A DNA stretch of 64,000 nt from DATAEE01 sp036258175 (lineage in GTDB: Bacteria > Acidobacteriota > Vicinamibacteria > Vicinamibacterales > 2-12-FULL-66-21). The position numbers and the translations under genes are program-made. Each line of letters begins with the position of its first letter. Position 1 is the stretch's first letter. Shown in pieces: positions 44,743 to 54,261 of the stretch. The notes beneath the pieces are model-generated. The model was not told the DNA's origin and did not search any database. It was given only the letters and a program-made list of their open reading frames with translations. The DNA is taken from positions 62,001-126,000 of the forward strand of contig DATAEE010000106.1 of the NCBI GenBank assembly GCA_036258175.1. Direction: 5' to 3'.

Positions 44743-45953
44743 GTTCGATATTCCGCGTTAATCCGCACGTACTCGGCCGAGAGGTCGCACGTCCACATCC
44801 GCGCCGTCTCGCGGCCCAGGCCGAGATCGACCTCGAGGCTGACGTCGCGGCCCCGCAGGTGCTCCGCCGCTTTCGGCGCGCGGTCGTCGTACGGGCGGCC
44901 CTGCGCGAAGAGCTCGACGGGGCCAATCCGGATTGCCGCCTTCGAGAGTTCGAACGCGACGCCGGCGCGGCCGGCGACCGCGACGAGCCGTCCCCAGTTC
45001 GGATCGCCGCCGTGGACCGCCGTTTTGACGAGCGGCGAATTGCAGATCGCCCGCGCGGCCCGCCGCGCGTCGGCGATGCTCGCCGCACCGCGGACCGTTA
45101 CGGTGACGAGCTTGGTCGCCCCTTCGCCGCCGCGGACGATGTCGACCGCCAGCGCGCGGCAGACCTCGGTGAGCGCCGCGACGAACGCGCCGTATTCCCC
45201 GGGCCCGATCGTGACGCCGCTCGCGCCGCTCGCCAGCAGGAAGACGCAGTCGTTGGTCGAACACTCGCCGTCAACCGAGATGGCGTTGAAGCTCAGCGCC
45301 ACCGCATCCACCAGCGCCCGCTGCAGGAGCGTCGGTTCGATCGCGGCGTCGGTCGTCACGACGCCGAGCATCGTGGCCATTAGCGGCTCGATCATCCCCG
45401 CGCCCTTCGCCATGCCGCCCACGCGTACCGTCGTGCCGTCGATGACGGTGGCGGCGGCATGCGCCTTCGGCACGATGTCGGTCGTCATGATGGCGCGGGC
45501 CGCGTTCGCGTGGCCATCAGGGCTGAGCGCGCGGGCCGCGTCGGCGATCCCGCGCGTCACCTTTCCGCTGTCGAGCGCGACGCCGATCACGCCGGTCGAG
45601 GCGACGAGCACGTGCTCGGTCGCGATTGAGCGCGCGCGCGCCGTTGCCGTTGCCATCGCCGCCGCGGCCTGCTCGCCCTGCGCGCCGGTACACGCGTTCG
45701 CGCAGCCGCTGTTGATCACCACCGCCCCCGCGCGGCCGCCGGAGCGGCGCAGATGGTCCCGCGACAGCAGCACGGGCGCGGCCACCGCCCGATTGGTCGT
45801 GAAGACGCCCGCGGCGGTCGACAAGCCCTCAGACGCGACGAGCGCGAGATCCAGCGTGCCTCCGCTCTTGATCCCGCATGCGACGCCGGCGGCGCGGAAG
45901 CCGAGGGGGGCGGTTATCCCGCCGTCAATCCGCTCGGGGACTCGCTCGGTCAA
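44739..45953 (-). CDS. argJ: Glutamate N-acetyltransferase/ornithine acetyltransferase
   Basis: 404 residues. It transfers acetyl from N-acetylornithine to glutamate and is made as a precursor that cleaves itself before a Thr. Seen: GITAPLGFRAAGVACGIK at the N terminus, VINSGCANACTGAQGEQAA near 90, GGMAKGAGMIEPLMATMLGV (self-cleavage ATML, Thr) near 180, and CSTNDCVFLLASG near 232. The TTG at 45953 overlaps the GNAT stop as TTGA, which supports this unusual start. The frame up to 46151 is read-through. Confidence 0.94.
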   Translation of the reverse strand: MTERVPERIDGGITAPLGFRAAGVACGIKSGGTLDLALVASEGLSTAAGVFTTNRAVAAPVLLSRDHLRRSGGRAGAVVINSGCANACTGAQGEQAAAAMATATARARSIATEHVLVASTGVIGVALDSGKVTRGIADAARALSPDGHANAARAIMTTDIVPKAHAAATVIDGTTVRVGGMAKGAGMIEPLMATMLGVVTTDAAIEPTLLQRALVDAVALSFNAISVDGECSTNDCVFLLASGASGVTIGPGEYGAFVAALTEVCRALAVDIVRGGEGATKLVTVTVRGAASIADARRAARAICNSPLVKTAVHGGDPNWGRLVAVAGRAGVAFELSKAAIRIGPVELFAQGRPYDDRAPKAAEHLRGRDVSLEVDLGLGRETARMWTCDLSAEYVRINAEYRT

Positions 45954-46459
45954 ACGGTTGCTCCCACCAATGCGGGCTTGCGTGGCGCGACGCCCATCGG
46001 CAGCAGCGTTCGCAGCATCGCGTGCTGGCCGCAGCGCTTGAAGAGCGGACAGGAGTAGCAGTCGACGGCGATCTTCTCCGGCAGCCACCTGTGCGGCACC
46101 ATCGAGAACCCGAGCTTCAGGAAGTGATCGGGGCGGTGCGTGAACGCGCACAGCCGCAGGTACCCGTGAAGCCTCGCGCGGCGCTCCAGCGCCGCGACCA
46201 GCCGCGAGCCCAGGCCCAGGTTGCGGTGCTGCCGATCGACGACGAGCGATCGGATTTCGGCCACGTTGTGGCTGAGCGGCGCAAGCTCGCCGCAGGCCAC
46301 GATCGTCGAGTCCACCGCCGCCACGAGGAACCGCGGCGCATGCGCCCGGAGGTCAGGCAACGTCCTGGGCAACAGGTGCCCCTCCTCCTGGTGCGCCACG
46401 ATCAGCGCCTGCAGTGCCTCTGCTTCGTCGGCGGTAGCCGCCCGGATGATGGGTGTCAT
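45950..46459 (-). CDS. GNAT acetyltransferase, ArgA-type N-acetylglutamate synthase candidate
   Basis: 169 residues. The GNAT core is SLVVDRQHRNLGLGSRLVAA (acetyl-CoA loop, RNxGxG) near residue 75. The C terminus PEKIAVDCYSCPLFKRCGQH is a cysteine motif I associate with short GNAT N-acetylglutamate synthases. Start and stop overlap argD and argJ by 4 bp each, so it is translated with the arginine pathway. It probably primes acetylglutamate for the ArgJ cycle. Confidence 0.85.
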   Translation of the reverse strand: MTPIIRAATADEAEALQALIVAHQEEGHLLPRTLPDLRAHAPRFLVAAVDSTIVACGELAPLSHNVAEIRSLVVDRQHRNLGLGSRLVAALERRARLHGYLRLCAFTHRPDHFLKLGFSMVPHRWLPEKIAVDCYSCPLFKRCGQHAMLRTLLPMGVAPRKPALVGATV

Positions 46460-47691
46460 GACTGATTCGCCTCTTGCGGGCCTGCGGCGCCGGCGCTCAA
46501 CGCGGCATCCAGGCCGACGAGCGCTTCGTCCAAATCGCTCACCGAAATGGTGAGCGGCGGCAGCAGCCGCACGATCGTCCCCGCAGTCCGGTTCACGAGC
46601 AGCCCGCGCTCGAACGCGGCGTCGATGACCGGCTGCGCGTCGCGATCGAGCTCGATCCCCCAGATCAGACCCGCCCCGCGGACGTCGACGATCGCGGGGT
46701 GCTTTTCCGCCAGGGCGCGCAGCCGCTTCTCCAGGTGGCGGCCGGTGGCTGCGACATGCTCAAGCAGCCCGCCGTCGACCAGCGTTTCGAGGAACACGAG
46801 CGCGGCGCGGCACGCCAGCAGATTTCCGCCGTAGGTGCTCCCGTGGTCGCCGGGCCGCGCGGCGCCCGCGAGGCGCTCGCTGAGGAGCGCCGCGGCGACG
46901 GGCATGCCCGCGCCGAGCGCTTTCCCGACCGCCATCAGATCCGGCTCCAGGCCCAGCGTCCGTGAGTAGAACGGCACGCCCGTGCGCCCCAGACCAGACT
47001 GCACCTCGTCCGCGATGAGGAGCGCCCCGGTGCGCGCGCACGCCGCGCGGATCGCGCGCGCGGTCTCGATCGGGATCGGCCGCACGCCGCCTTCGCCCTG
47101 AATCGGCTCGACGATGATCGCCGCGGTGTTGGCGGTCACCGCCGCCTCCAGCACGGAGGGGTTGCCCGGCGAGACCCACGTCACGTCCGGCACGAGCGGC
47201 GCGAACTGCTCGCGATAATGCGCGTCCCACGTCACCGAGAGCGCGCCGACGGTTCGCCCGTGGAAGCCGTGCTCGAACGCGACCACTCCCGTCCGAGGCG
47301 AACCCTGAGCGTGCCAGTATCGCCGCGCGAACTTCAGGCAGGCCTCGATCGCTTCGGTGCCGCTGTTGCAGAAGAACGCACGCGGGAGGCCCGACAGCGC
47401 GGCGAGCCGCTTCGCGACTTCCCCCTGCAGCGGGTGGAAGTACAGGTTCGACGTGTGTGCGAGCGAGCCTGCCTGATCGGCGAGCGCGCGTGCCAGCGCC
47501 GGATTCGCGTGTCCGAGCGACGCGACGCCGATGCCGGATACCAGATCGAGCCAGGCGCGGCCGTCCGAATCGAACAGCCGACAGCCGCTGCCGCGCACGA
47601 AGACAACCGGCGAGCGGCGATAGATCTGGAGCACGTGCGCCGACTCGAGCGCCTGCACGTCACCCAACGTCACGGTTTGTGTCATCGACAT
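46456..47691 (-). CDS. argD: Acetylornithine aminotransferase
   Basis: 411 residues, class-III PLP aminotransferase. Seen: GCRLFDSDGRAWLDLVSGIG near residue 36, FFCNSGTEAIEACLKFAR near 106, ALLIADEVQSGLGRTG (PLP Asp) near 220, and the lysine in LMAVGKALGAGMPVAA near 255. It converts N-acetylglutamate semialdehyde to N-acetylornithine. Its 5' end overlaps argB by 10 bp; its 3' end overlaps the GNAT gene (ATGA). Confidence 0.95.
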   Translation of the reverse strand: MSMTQTVTLGDVQALESAHVLQIYRRSPVVFVRGSGCRLFDSDGRAWLDLVSGIGVASLGHANPALARALADQAGSLAHTSNLYFHPLQGEVAKRLAALSGLPRAFFCNSGTEAIEACLKFARRYWHAQGSPRTGVVAFEHGFHGRTVGALSVTWDAHYREQFAPLVPDVTWVSPGNPSVLEAAVTANTAAIIVEPIQGEGGVRPIPIETARAIRAACARTGALLIADEVQSGLGRTGVPFYSRTLGLEPDLMAVGKALGAGMPVAAALLSERLAGAARPGDHGSTYGGNLLACRAALVFLETLVDGGLLEHVAATGRHLEKRLRALAEKHPAIVDVRGAGLIWGIELDRDAQPVIDAAFERGLLVNRTAGTIVRLLPPLTISVSDLDEALVGLDAALSAGAAGPQEANQS

Positions 47692-48512
47692 ACATCAGCC
47701 ATTTCTTGGCTTCGTGCCGGCGAGCGAATCGTTGTTCCCGGCGCACTCGTCAGGTCGGCCGGGCCGCGGCCGTCCACGATCCGCACGACGCCGACCCCTG
47801 CGGTCGTGGCCGACAGAGCGGCCGACAGTTTCGCCACCATCCCGTCACTCGCTCCGCCCGATTGCACGAGCCGCTCCGCCGCCGAGGCATCCAGGCTCTC
47901 TATCGTTTTCTGGTCGCTGTCGAGAACGCCCGGCGTCGCGCCCGCCACGATCAGCGTCGACGCGCCCAGGGACGCCGCGAGCCCTGCGGCGAACGTGTCG
48001 GCATTCACGTTCAGCAGCACGCCATCCATCGTCCGCCCGATGCTGGCCACGACGGGGATGACGCCGATGTCGAGCAGCGCGCGGAGGACGATCCCGTCTC
48101 CCTTGGCCGGCTCGCCAACCAGGCCGAGATCGACCACGGCGCCAGACGTCGCGCGAAGCGGCGCCGCCTTCGTCGCCGGCCCTACGCCAGAGTCGGCGCC
48201 GGTGAGCCCGACGGGCCGTCCGTTGGCGGAGCCGATTGCGGCGACCAGGCGTGTGTTCACGCGGCCGGCGAGCACGCACAGCACCGCATCGAGCGTTGCC
48301 TCGTTCGTGATTCGCAGGCCGTCAACCGCCTGTTTCTCGACGCCACGGCGGGCGAGCTCCGTGTCGATGCTCCGGCCGCCGCCGTGGACCACGACCAGCG
48401 GTCCCGCAGCTGCAAGCCGCACGATTTGGGCGGCAATCCAGGCGAGCCCCGCGTCGGTTTCGAGGAGTTCCCCGCCGAGTTTCAGCACGGTCAGGGTCTG
48501 GGGAGGCGTCAT
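47682..48512 (-). CDS. argB: Acetylglutamate kinase
   Basis: 276 residues, amino-acid kinase fold. Seen: VLKLGGELLE (phosphate binding) near residue 10, VVVHGGGRSIDTELARRG near 41, GLTGADSGVG near 105, VVASIGRTMDGVLLNVNADT near 155 and SGGASDGMVAKL (conserved Lys) near 218. The ATG at 48512 shares a base with the argC TGA (TGATG). The much longer frame to 49166 lies opposite argC in another frame and is rejected. Confidence 0.95.
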   Translation of the reverse strand: MTPPQTLTVLKLGGELLETDAGLAWIAAQIVRLAAAGPLVVVHGGGRSIDTELARRGVEKQAVDGLRITNEATLDAVLCVLAGRVNTRLVAAIGSANGRPVGLTGADSGVGPATKAAPLRATSGAVVDLGLVGEPAKGDGIVLRALLDIGVIPVVASIGRTMDGVLLNVNADTFAAGLAASLGASTLIVAGATPGVLDSDQKTIESLDASAAERLVQSGGASDGMVAKLSAALSATTAGVGVVRIVDGRGPADLTSAPGTTIRSPARSQEMADVCR

Positions 48513-49519
48513 CACAGAAGCCCCGCGCACTCCTCGAAACCAAACGCGACGTTGAACGCCTGCACGGCCTGTCCGGCTGCCCCTTTGAGAAGGTTGTCGA
48601 TCGCCGACACGATCACGGCCCGATCGCCCGAGACGCGCCAGCCAAGATCGCAGAAGTTCGTCCACGCGACGTGCTTGATCTCGGGCACGGCCTCGCCCCT
48701 GAGCCGGACGAACGGCGCGCGTCCGTAGGCGGCGTCGAAGGCGGCCATCATATCGGCCGCAGTCGCCGCCGGCCGCAGGCGCGCGTAGATCGTTTCGAGG
48801 ATTCCGCGGTCGAGCGGCACGAGATGCGGCACGAAGGTCACCGGCACGCCCAGCTCCTGTTCGATCTCGGCGCCGTGGCGGTGCGAGAAGATGCCGTAGG
48901 GCGCGACGTTCCCGTGGCACTCGGAGAAGTGCGTCCGCTCGTTCGGCGTCTTGCCCGCGCCCGACACGCCGGACTTCGCGTCGATGACGATGGATGGATC
49001 GTCGGCGAGGAGACCGGCCTCCCACAAGGGCCGCAGCGCCAGGAGGGCCGCTGTCGGATAGCAGCCGGGACACGCGACGAAGCGCGCCTCGCGGAGCGCC
49101 GCCTGATTCAACTCCGCCAGGCCGTACGCCGCGCCTGCCGGGATGGCGGGCGAGTGTGGGTACCACTTCGCGCGCGTTGCCTCATCGGTCAGGCGGAAGG
49201 CGCCGGAGAGGTCGAAGACCCGGATCCCGTGATCGACCAGCGCGGGCGCGAGCTCCGCCGAGACGGCATCTGGGGTGGCGAGAAACACCGCGTCGGCGTC
49301 GCCAAGCGCGTCGACGTCGAGCGGGGCGACCTCGCCGTCCCAGACCCGTGCGAGCGCGGGCAGACGCCGGGGGCCGCCGTCGGCGGCGGCGCGGGACGCC
49401 ATCACCGCGCCGAGCGCGGCGCGCGGGTGGCGGGCCAGCAGGCGCACGAGCTCCTGCCCGGTGTAGCCGGTGGCGCCGGCGACGGCGACACGCGCGGGCG
49501 GGCTCGAATAATTATTCAT
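48512..49519 (-). CDS. argC: N-acetyl-gamma-glutamyl-phosphate reductase
   Basis: 335 residues. Seen: Rossmann motif VAVAGATGYTGQELVRLLAR near residue 9, catalytic Cys in FVACPGCYPTAALLA near 150, SGVSGAGKTPN near 182, and a His in FVPHLVPLDRGIL. First gene of the minus-strand arg operon. Its ATG sits inside the ArgR operator region: 5 nt or so from the predicted transcript start, so the mRNA is nearly leaderless. Confidence 0.95.
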   Translation of the reverse strand: MNNYSSPPARVAVAGATGYTGQELVRLLARHPRAALGAVMASRAAADGGPRRLPALARVWDGEVAPLDVDALGDADAVFLATPDAVSAELAPALVDHGIRVFDLSGAFRLTDEATRAKWYPHSPAIPAGAAYGLAELNQAALREARFVACPGCYPTAALLALRPLWEAGLLADDPSIVIDAKSGVSGAGKTPNERTHFSECHGNVAPYGIFSHRHGAEIEQELGVPVTFVPHLVPLDRGILETIYARLRPAATAADMMAAFDAAYGRAPFVRLRGEAVPEIKHVAWTNFCDLGWRVSGDRAVIVSAIDNLLKGAAGQAVQAFNVAFGFEECAGLL

Positions 49520-49538
49520 TGTCTGTATTTTTTATACA
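49505..49538. promoter_or_regulatory. Double ARG-box-like ArgR operator between argC and argR
   Basis: Box 1 CGAATAATTATTCA (49505-49518) fits 13 of 14 positions of TNAATWWWWATTNA. Box 2 TGTATTTTTTATACA (49524-49538) is a 15-bp palindrome. Their centres are about 20 bp apart, two helical turns, as expected for an ArgR hexamer. They cover the argC -10 box and start codon and lie 40-70 bp upstream of argR. Confidence 0.8.
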
Positions 49539-49559
49539 TACAGATCGCGGCTGAATCAA
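49531..49559 (-). promoter_or_regulatory. argC promoter
   Basis: -35 TTGATT (49559-49554), 17-nt spacer, -10 TATAAA (49536-49531). Transcription should start near 49524, about 5 nt before the argC ATG. It overlaps ARG box 2, so ArgR binding would block it. Confidence 0.75.
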
Positions 49560-49560
49560 G

Positions 49561-49566
49561 TAGAAT
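49561..49566 (+). promoter_or_regulatory. argR -10 box
   Basis: TAGAAT matches the -10 consensus at 5 of 6 positions and lies 11 nt before the argR ATG. No good -35 or Shine-Dalgarno is visible, consistent with a very short leader. Confidence 0.5.
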
Positions 49567-49577
49567 CGGGGTTCGGC

Positions 49578-50030
49578 ATGAAAGCGTTCCGGCAGGGGTT
49601 GATCCTCGAGCTCGTCGGGCGCGAGGCCATCACCAGCCAGGAGCAGCTGCGGAAGCGGCTCCGCGCGCGGGGGGTGACCGTCACCCAGGCCACGCTGTCG
49701 CGCGACATCGCCGAGCTCGCGCTCGCCAAGCACGCCGCCGACGGCGCCTACCGCGTGCCGGGCGAGAACGGGTCGGGTCCGGTCGAGCCCGAAGGCGCGC
49801 TCCGCGGCGCGGTCGCCGAGTACGTCCGCGGCATCGACCGGGTCCGCGAGCTCGTGGTCATCCGGACCGCCCCCGGCCAGGCGGGCATCCTCGGCATCGC
49901 AATCGACCGCGCGGCGTTGTCCGAGGTCGCCGGCACCGTCGCCGGCGACGACACGCTGCTCGTGATCGTCCGCGAGGCGAAGAAGGCCAAAGCGTTCGTC
50001 AAGACCCTCGAGGAGTGGGCGAGGAGATAA
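49578..50030 (+). CDS. argR: Arginine repressor
   Basis: 150 residues. N-terminal winged helix with TVTQATLSRDIAELALAKH (residues ~35-52, the SRD recognition segment), then the C-terminal oligomerisation and arginine-binding domain, with TAPGQAGILGIAIDRAALSE and GTVAGDDTLLVIVRE near residues 95-135. It represses arg genes when arginine is bound. It is divergent from argC across two ARG boxes and precedes argG and argH. Confidence 0.95.
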   Translation: MKAFRQGLILELVGREAITSQEQLRKRLRARGVTVTQATLSRDIAELALAKHAADGAYRVPGENGSGPVEPEGALRGAVAEYVRGIDRVRELVVIRTAPGQAGILGIAIDRAALSEVAGTVAGDDTLLVIVREAKKAKAFVKTLEEWARR

Positions 50031-50035
50031 CTGGC

Positions 50036-50245
50036 CATGGACGATCGGGTGATCGGGCCATGTCATGTGTCCATGGCAGATCGAGGTATCGGTTTACGGG
50101 ATCGCGGTATCGGAGCTATCGACATATCGATAGATCGACGTATCGATAGAACGACCTATCGATAGATCGATCCTTTACTCCGATGATAGATGTAAAGAGG
50201 ATCAGATGACTTGGCCCGATCGCCCGATCGGCCATGATCGATTCA
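50036..50245. repeat. GATCGGG / ATCGATAG word repeat upstream of argG
   Basis: Near-repeats of GATCGGGTGATCGGGCCATG, GGTATCGG, ATCGATAGATCGA and CCCGATCGCCCGATCGGCC fill the argR-argG gap. Many units are self-complementary. There is no coding signal. Confidence 0.8.
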
Positions 50246-50258
50246 TGTGGAGCGTGTG

Positions 50259-51488
50259 ATGAAACGCATCGTCTTGGCATATTCCGGTGGCCTCGACACC
50301 TCGGTCGCCATTCCCTGGCTCGCCGAGCAGTACGGTGCCGAGGTCGTGGCGGTCACCCTCGACCTCGGGCAGGGGCGTGAACTCGAGGACATCCGCGAGC
50401 GGGCGCTGGCGATCGGCTGCGTCCGCGCGCACGTGCTCGACGTCCGAGAGGAGTTCGCGAAAGAGTTCATCCTGCCGGCATTGCAGGCGGGGGCGATCTA
50501 CGAAGACCGCTATCCGCTCGCCACGGCCCTGGGCCGCCCGCTGATCGCGCGCCGCCTGGTCGAGATCGCGCATCTCGAGGGGGCGTATGCGATCGCCCAC
50601 GGGTGCACCGGCAAGGGGAACGATCAGGTCCGCCTCGACGTCTCGTCGCGCGCGCTCGATCCGAAGATCAAGGTCATCGCGCCGGCCCGCGTGTGGGGCA
50701 TGACCCGGCCGGACGAAATCGAATACGCCCGGCAGCGCGGTATCCCTGTGCCGGCGACGATCGAAAGTCCGTACAGCACCGACTCGAACCTGTGGGGCCG
50801 GTCGATCGAGTGCGGCGTCCTCGAGGATCCGTGGGTCGAGCCGCCCGAGGAGATTTACACGCTCACCAAGAGTCCCGCCGATTGCCCGGACCAACCGGCC
50901 TACGTCGAGATCGAGTTCGATGCCGGCGTGCCGGTCAAGGTCAATGGCATTGCGATGCCGCTCGTCGATCTGATCGGCAGCTTCGAGACGATCGCCGGCG
51001 CGCACGGCATCGGCCGGATCGACATGGTCGAGAACCGGCTCGTGGGCATCAAGTCGCGTGAGATCTACGAGGCGCCCGCGGCCGTGGCGCTGCACGCCGC
51101 GCACAAAGAGATCGAGAAGCTGGTCATCCCGCGCGATCTCGAGCGCCTGAAGCACGACGCCGGCCGGACCTACGCCGATCTCGTGTACAACGGCCTGTGG
51201 TTCACGCCGACGCGCGAGGCGATCGACGCCTTCGTGGCGAAGATCCAGGAGCGCGTCACCGGCACGATCCGCCTGAAGTTCTTCAAGGGCGACTGCCGGG
51301 TTGTCGGGCGCAAGTCGCCATTCGCGTTGTACGAGCACGACCTGGCGACCTACGATGCGGGCGACAAGTTCGACCACTCCGCGGCCGAAGGCTTCATCAA
51401 GATCTGGGGTCTGCCCGTCGAGACTGCGGCTCGCAAAGCGCCCAAGGATGACAAGGTCGCCAAGGACGACAAGGTGTCAATCGGGTGA
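50259..51488 (+). CDS. argG: Argininosuccinate synthase
   Basis: 409 residues. Seen: PP-loop IVLAYSGGLDTSVAIPWLAE at the N terminus, EGAYAIAHGCTGKGNDQVRL near residue 108, TIESPYSTDSNLWGRSIECG near 170. It joins citrulline and aspartate using ATP. The ATG at 50259 follows GGAG and is preferred over the in-frame GTG at 50247. The last ~20 residues (KAPKDDKVAKDDKVS) are a lysine/aspartate tail made of a short direct repeat. Confidence 0.96.
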   Translation: MKRIVLAYSGGLDTSVAIPWLAEQYGAEVVAVTLDLGQGRELEDIRERALAIGCVRAHVLDVREEFAKEFILPALQAGAIYEDRYPLATALGRPLIARRLVEIAHLEGAYAIAHGCTGKGNDQVRLDVSSRALDPKIKVIAPARVWGMTRPDEIEYARQRGIPVPATIESPYSTDSNLWGRSIECGVLEDPWVEPPEEIYTLTKSPADCPDQPAYVEIEFDAGVPVKVNGIAMPLVDLIGSFETIAGAHGIGRIDMVENRLVGIKSREIYEAPAAVALHAAHKEIEKLVIPRDLERLKHDAGRTYADLVYNGLWFTPTREAIDAFVAKIQERVTGTIRLKFFKGDCRVVGRKSPFALYEHDLATYDAGDKFDHSAAEGFIKIWGLPVETAARKAPKDDKVAKDDKVSIG

Positions 51489-51638
51489 TGGGTGATGGGC
51501 GATCGGGTGATGTAATCGGGCCATCGGCCGATTGGCCGATCGCGCTAAGTGATCGGGCTATCGGCACTATCGGTTTATCGATACGCCGACACGCCGATCA
51601 CTTACCTCGTTAGCCCGATGGACGCGATCTTCCATTAC

Positions 51639-53068
<1,430 letters not shown>

Positions 53069-53096
<28 letters not shown>

Positions 53097-53536
53097 TCCA
53101 TCACGCCGAGGCGCTCGCCGCCGACGTCGATCCGCAGCGCCCGCTTTCGCCTGCCGGCCGGGCGCATGCCGAAGCGCTTGCGTCCGCCGCTGCCGCACGC
53201 GGCGTGAAGCCCGGGGTCATCTGCCACAGCGGCAAGCTTCGCGCACGCCAGACCGCCGAGGCCTTCAGCCGGCTCTGCAACCCGCTCGCGGTCGTTGCCG
53301 CGCAGCGCGGACTGCAGCCAACGGATCCTCCGCAAGGGATTACTCCGCTCCTCGCGGGCGAAGAACTCGACCTGATGGTTGTCGGCCACATGCCGAACCT
53401 CCCTCGCATCCTCGCGCTCCTCACGCGCGGCTCCGGCGACGCCGACGTGACGTTTCCACAGCACGGGTTGGTGGTGCTGGAGAAGACCGAGGATGGTGGT
53501 TGGGTGGAACGCTGGCGGCTGGAGGATGTGGTGTAG
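53069..53536 (+). CDS. SixA-like phosphohistidine phosphatase
   Basis: 155 residues, histidine phosphatase superfamily. The catalytic motif at residue ~9 reads LVHHAEAL where RHG is usual: the nucleophile His is kept, but the preceding Arg is His and the Gly is Ala. Other motifs are present: GVICHSGKLRARQTAEAF near 50 (Arg) and LMVVGHMPNLPRILALL (His) near 110. It probably removes phosphate from phosphohistidine proteins, if active. Its start overlaps argH by 28 bp, so it is co-translated with the arginine genes. Confidence 0.85.
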
Positions 53537-53560
53537 GGGCGGTTCGCGAACCGCCCCTAC
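53533..53560. repeat. 28-bp perfect palindrome (GTAGGGGCGG type), copy 2
   Basis: GTAGGGGCGGTTCG followed by its exact reverse complement CGAACCGCCCCTAC. It contains the sixA stop codon and sits between convergent sixA and OMP genes, so it could end transcription from both sides. Confidence 0.9.
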
Positions 53561-53567
53561 GGAACGA

Positions 53568-54194
53568 TTACGATCCGAACCTGAATGTCACGCCGACGGT
53601 CCCGCGCCAGAAGCTCAGACCCGACAGATCGAAGTCCAGGTCGTCGAGCCCGTCGCTGTCGTTGCTGAACTGGCGGAACCACCGCAAGTCCCCTCGGATG
53701 CCGACGGTGTCCGTGAACATGCCGAGGACGCCACCGCCGATGTTGAACCCGAGCGAATTCCGGTCCGCATCGAACACGTCGATCACGTCGTCCACGCGCT
53801 GCCGGACGAGGCCGAGCCCGACGGTTCCGTAGGGACGGATGCCAGGACCACGGTCGCCGCCAACAGGCACGCCGATGACCGCGTTGACCATGAACGTCGT
53901 CACGTTGCCGTCGCCGATGAAGTCCACTTCGTTGTCGTTGTCACTGAAGAAGAACTCAGGCGTGTAGCCGAAGTCCACTTCGAATCCGGCGATCCCTTCG
54001 CCCATCCACATCAGCGAACCACCCCAGCTCAGCTTGTTCTGGGTGCTTTCATCGAGATCCACGTCATTCAATTCGCCGGCGAACGTCGAGCCGATGAAGG
54101 GGGAGAACGTCCAGTCTGCGGACGCCGGCGCGGGGACTGCCGCCACGATTGCAAGGGCAGCCACCGTACCGAGGATCATCTTACGAACATGCAT
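53568..54194 (-). CDS. Outer-membrane beta-barrel protein
   Basis: 208 residues. The ATG at 54194 follows CAGGAGGG and begins MHVRKMILGTVAALAIVAAV (signal peptide to ASA). The mature part has alternating strands (WTFSPFIGSTFAGELNDV, IAGFEVDFGYTPEFFFSD, GLRWFRQF-like turns) and ends WRGTVGVTFRFGS, with aromatic residues near the C terminus as in OmpW/OmpX-like barrels. Function unknown; probably a small 8-stranded barrel. Confidence 0.85.
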   Translation of the reverse strand: MHVRKMILGTVAALAIVAAVPAPASADWTFSPFIGSTFAGELNDVDLDESTQNKLSWGGSLMWMGEGIAGFEVDFGYTPEFFFSDNDNEVDFIGDGNVTTFMVNAVIGVPVGGDRGPGIRPYGTVGLGLVRQRVDDVIDVFDADRNSLGFNIGGGVLGMFTDTVGIRGDLRWFRQFSNDSDGLDDLDFDLSGLSFWRGTVGVTFRFGS

Positions 54195-54261
54195 GTCAAA
54201 ACCCTCCTGAACCGTGTGCGCACCCCTAAGGTGCAAGCGGAGGGCCAGACGACAGTCGGGC

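Noticed and set aside
47682..49166. Long form of argB extending to 49166
   Set aside because: The extension lies within argC in a different frame. The ATG at 48512 with TGATG coupling gives the normal ArgB length.
50090..50190. ATCGATAG-rich tract considered as a replication origin or iteron array
   Set aside because: No DnaA boxes, no rep gene, and the same type of filler occurs in other gaps with different words.
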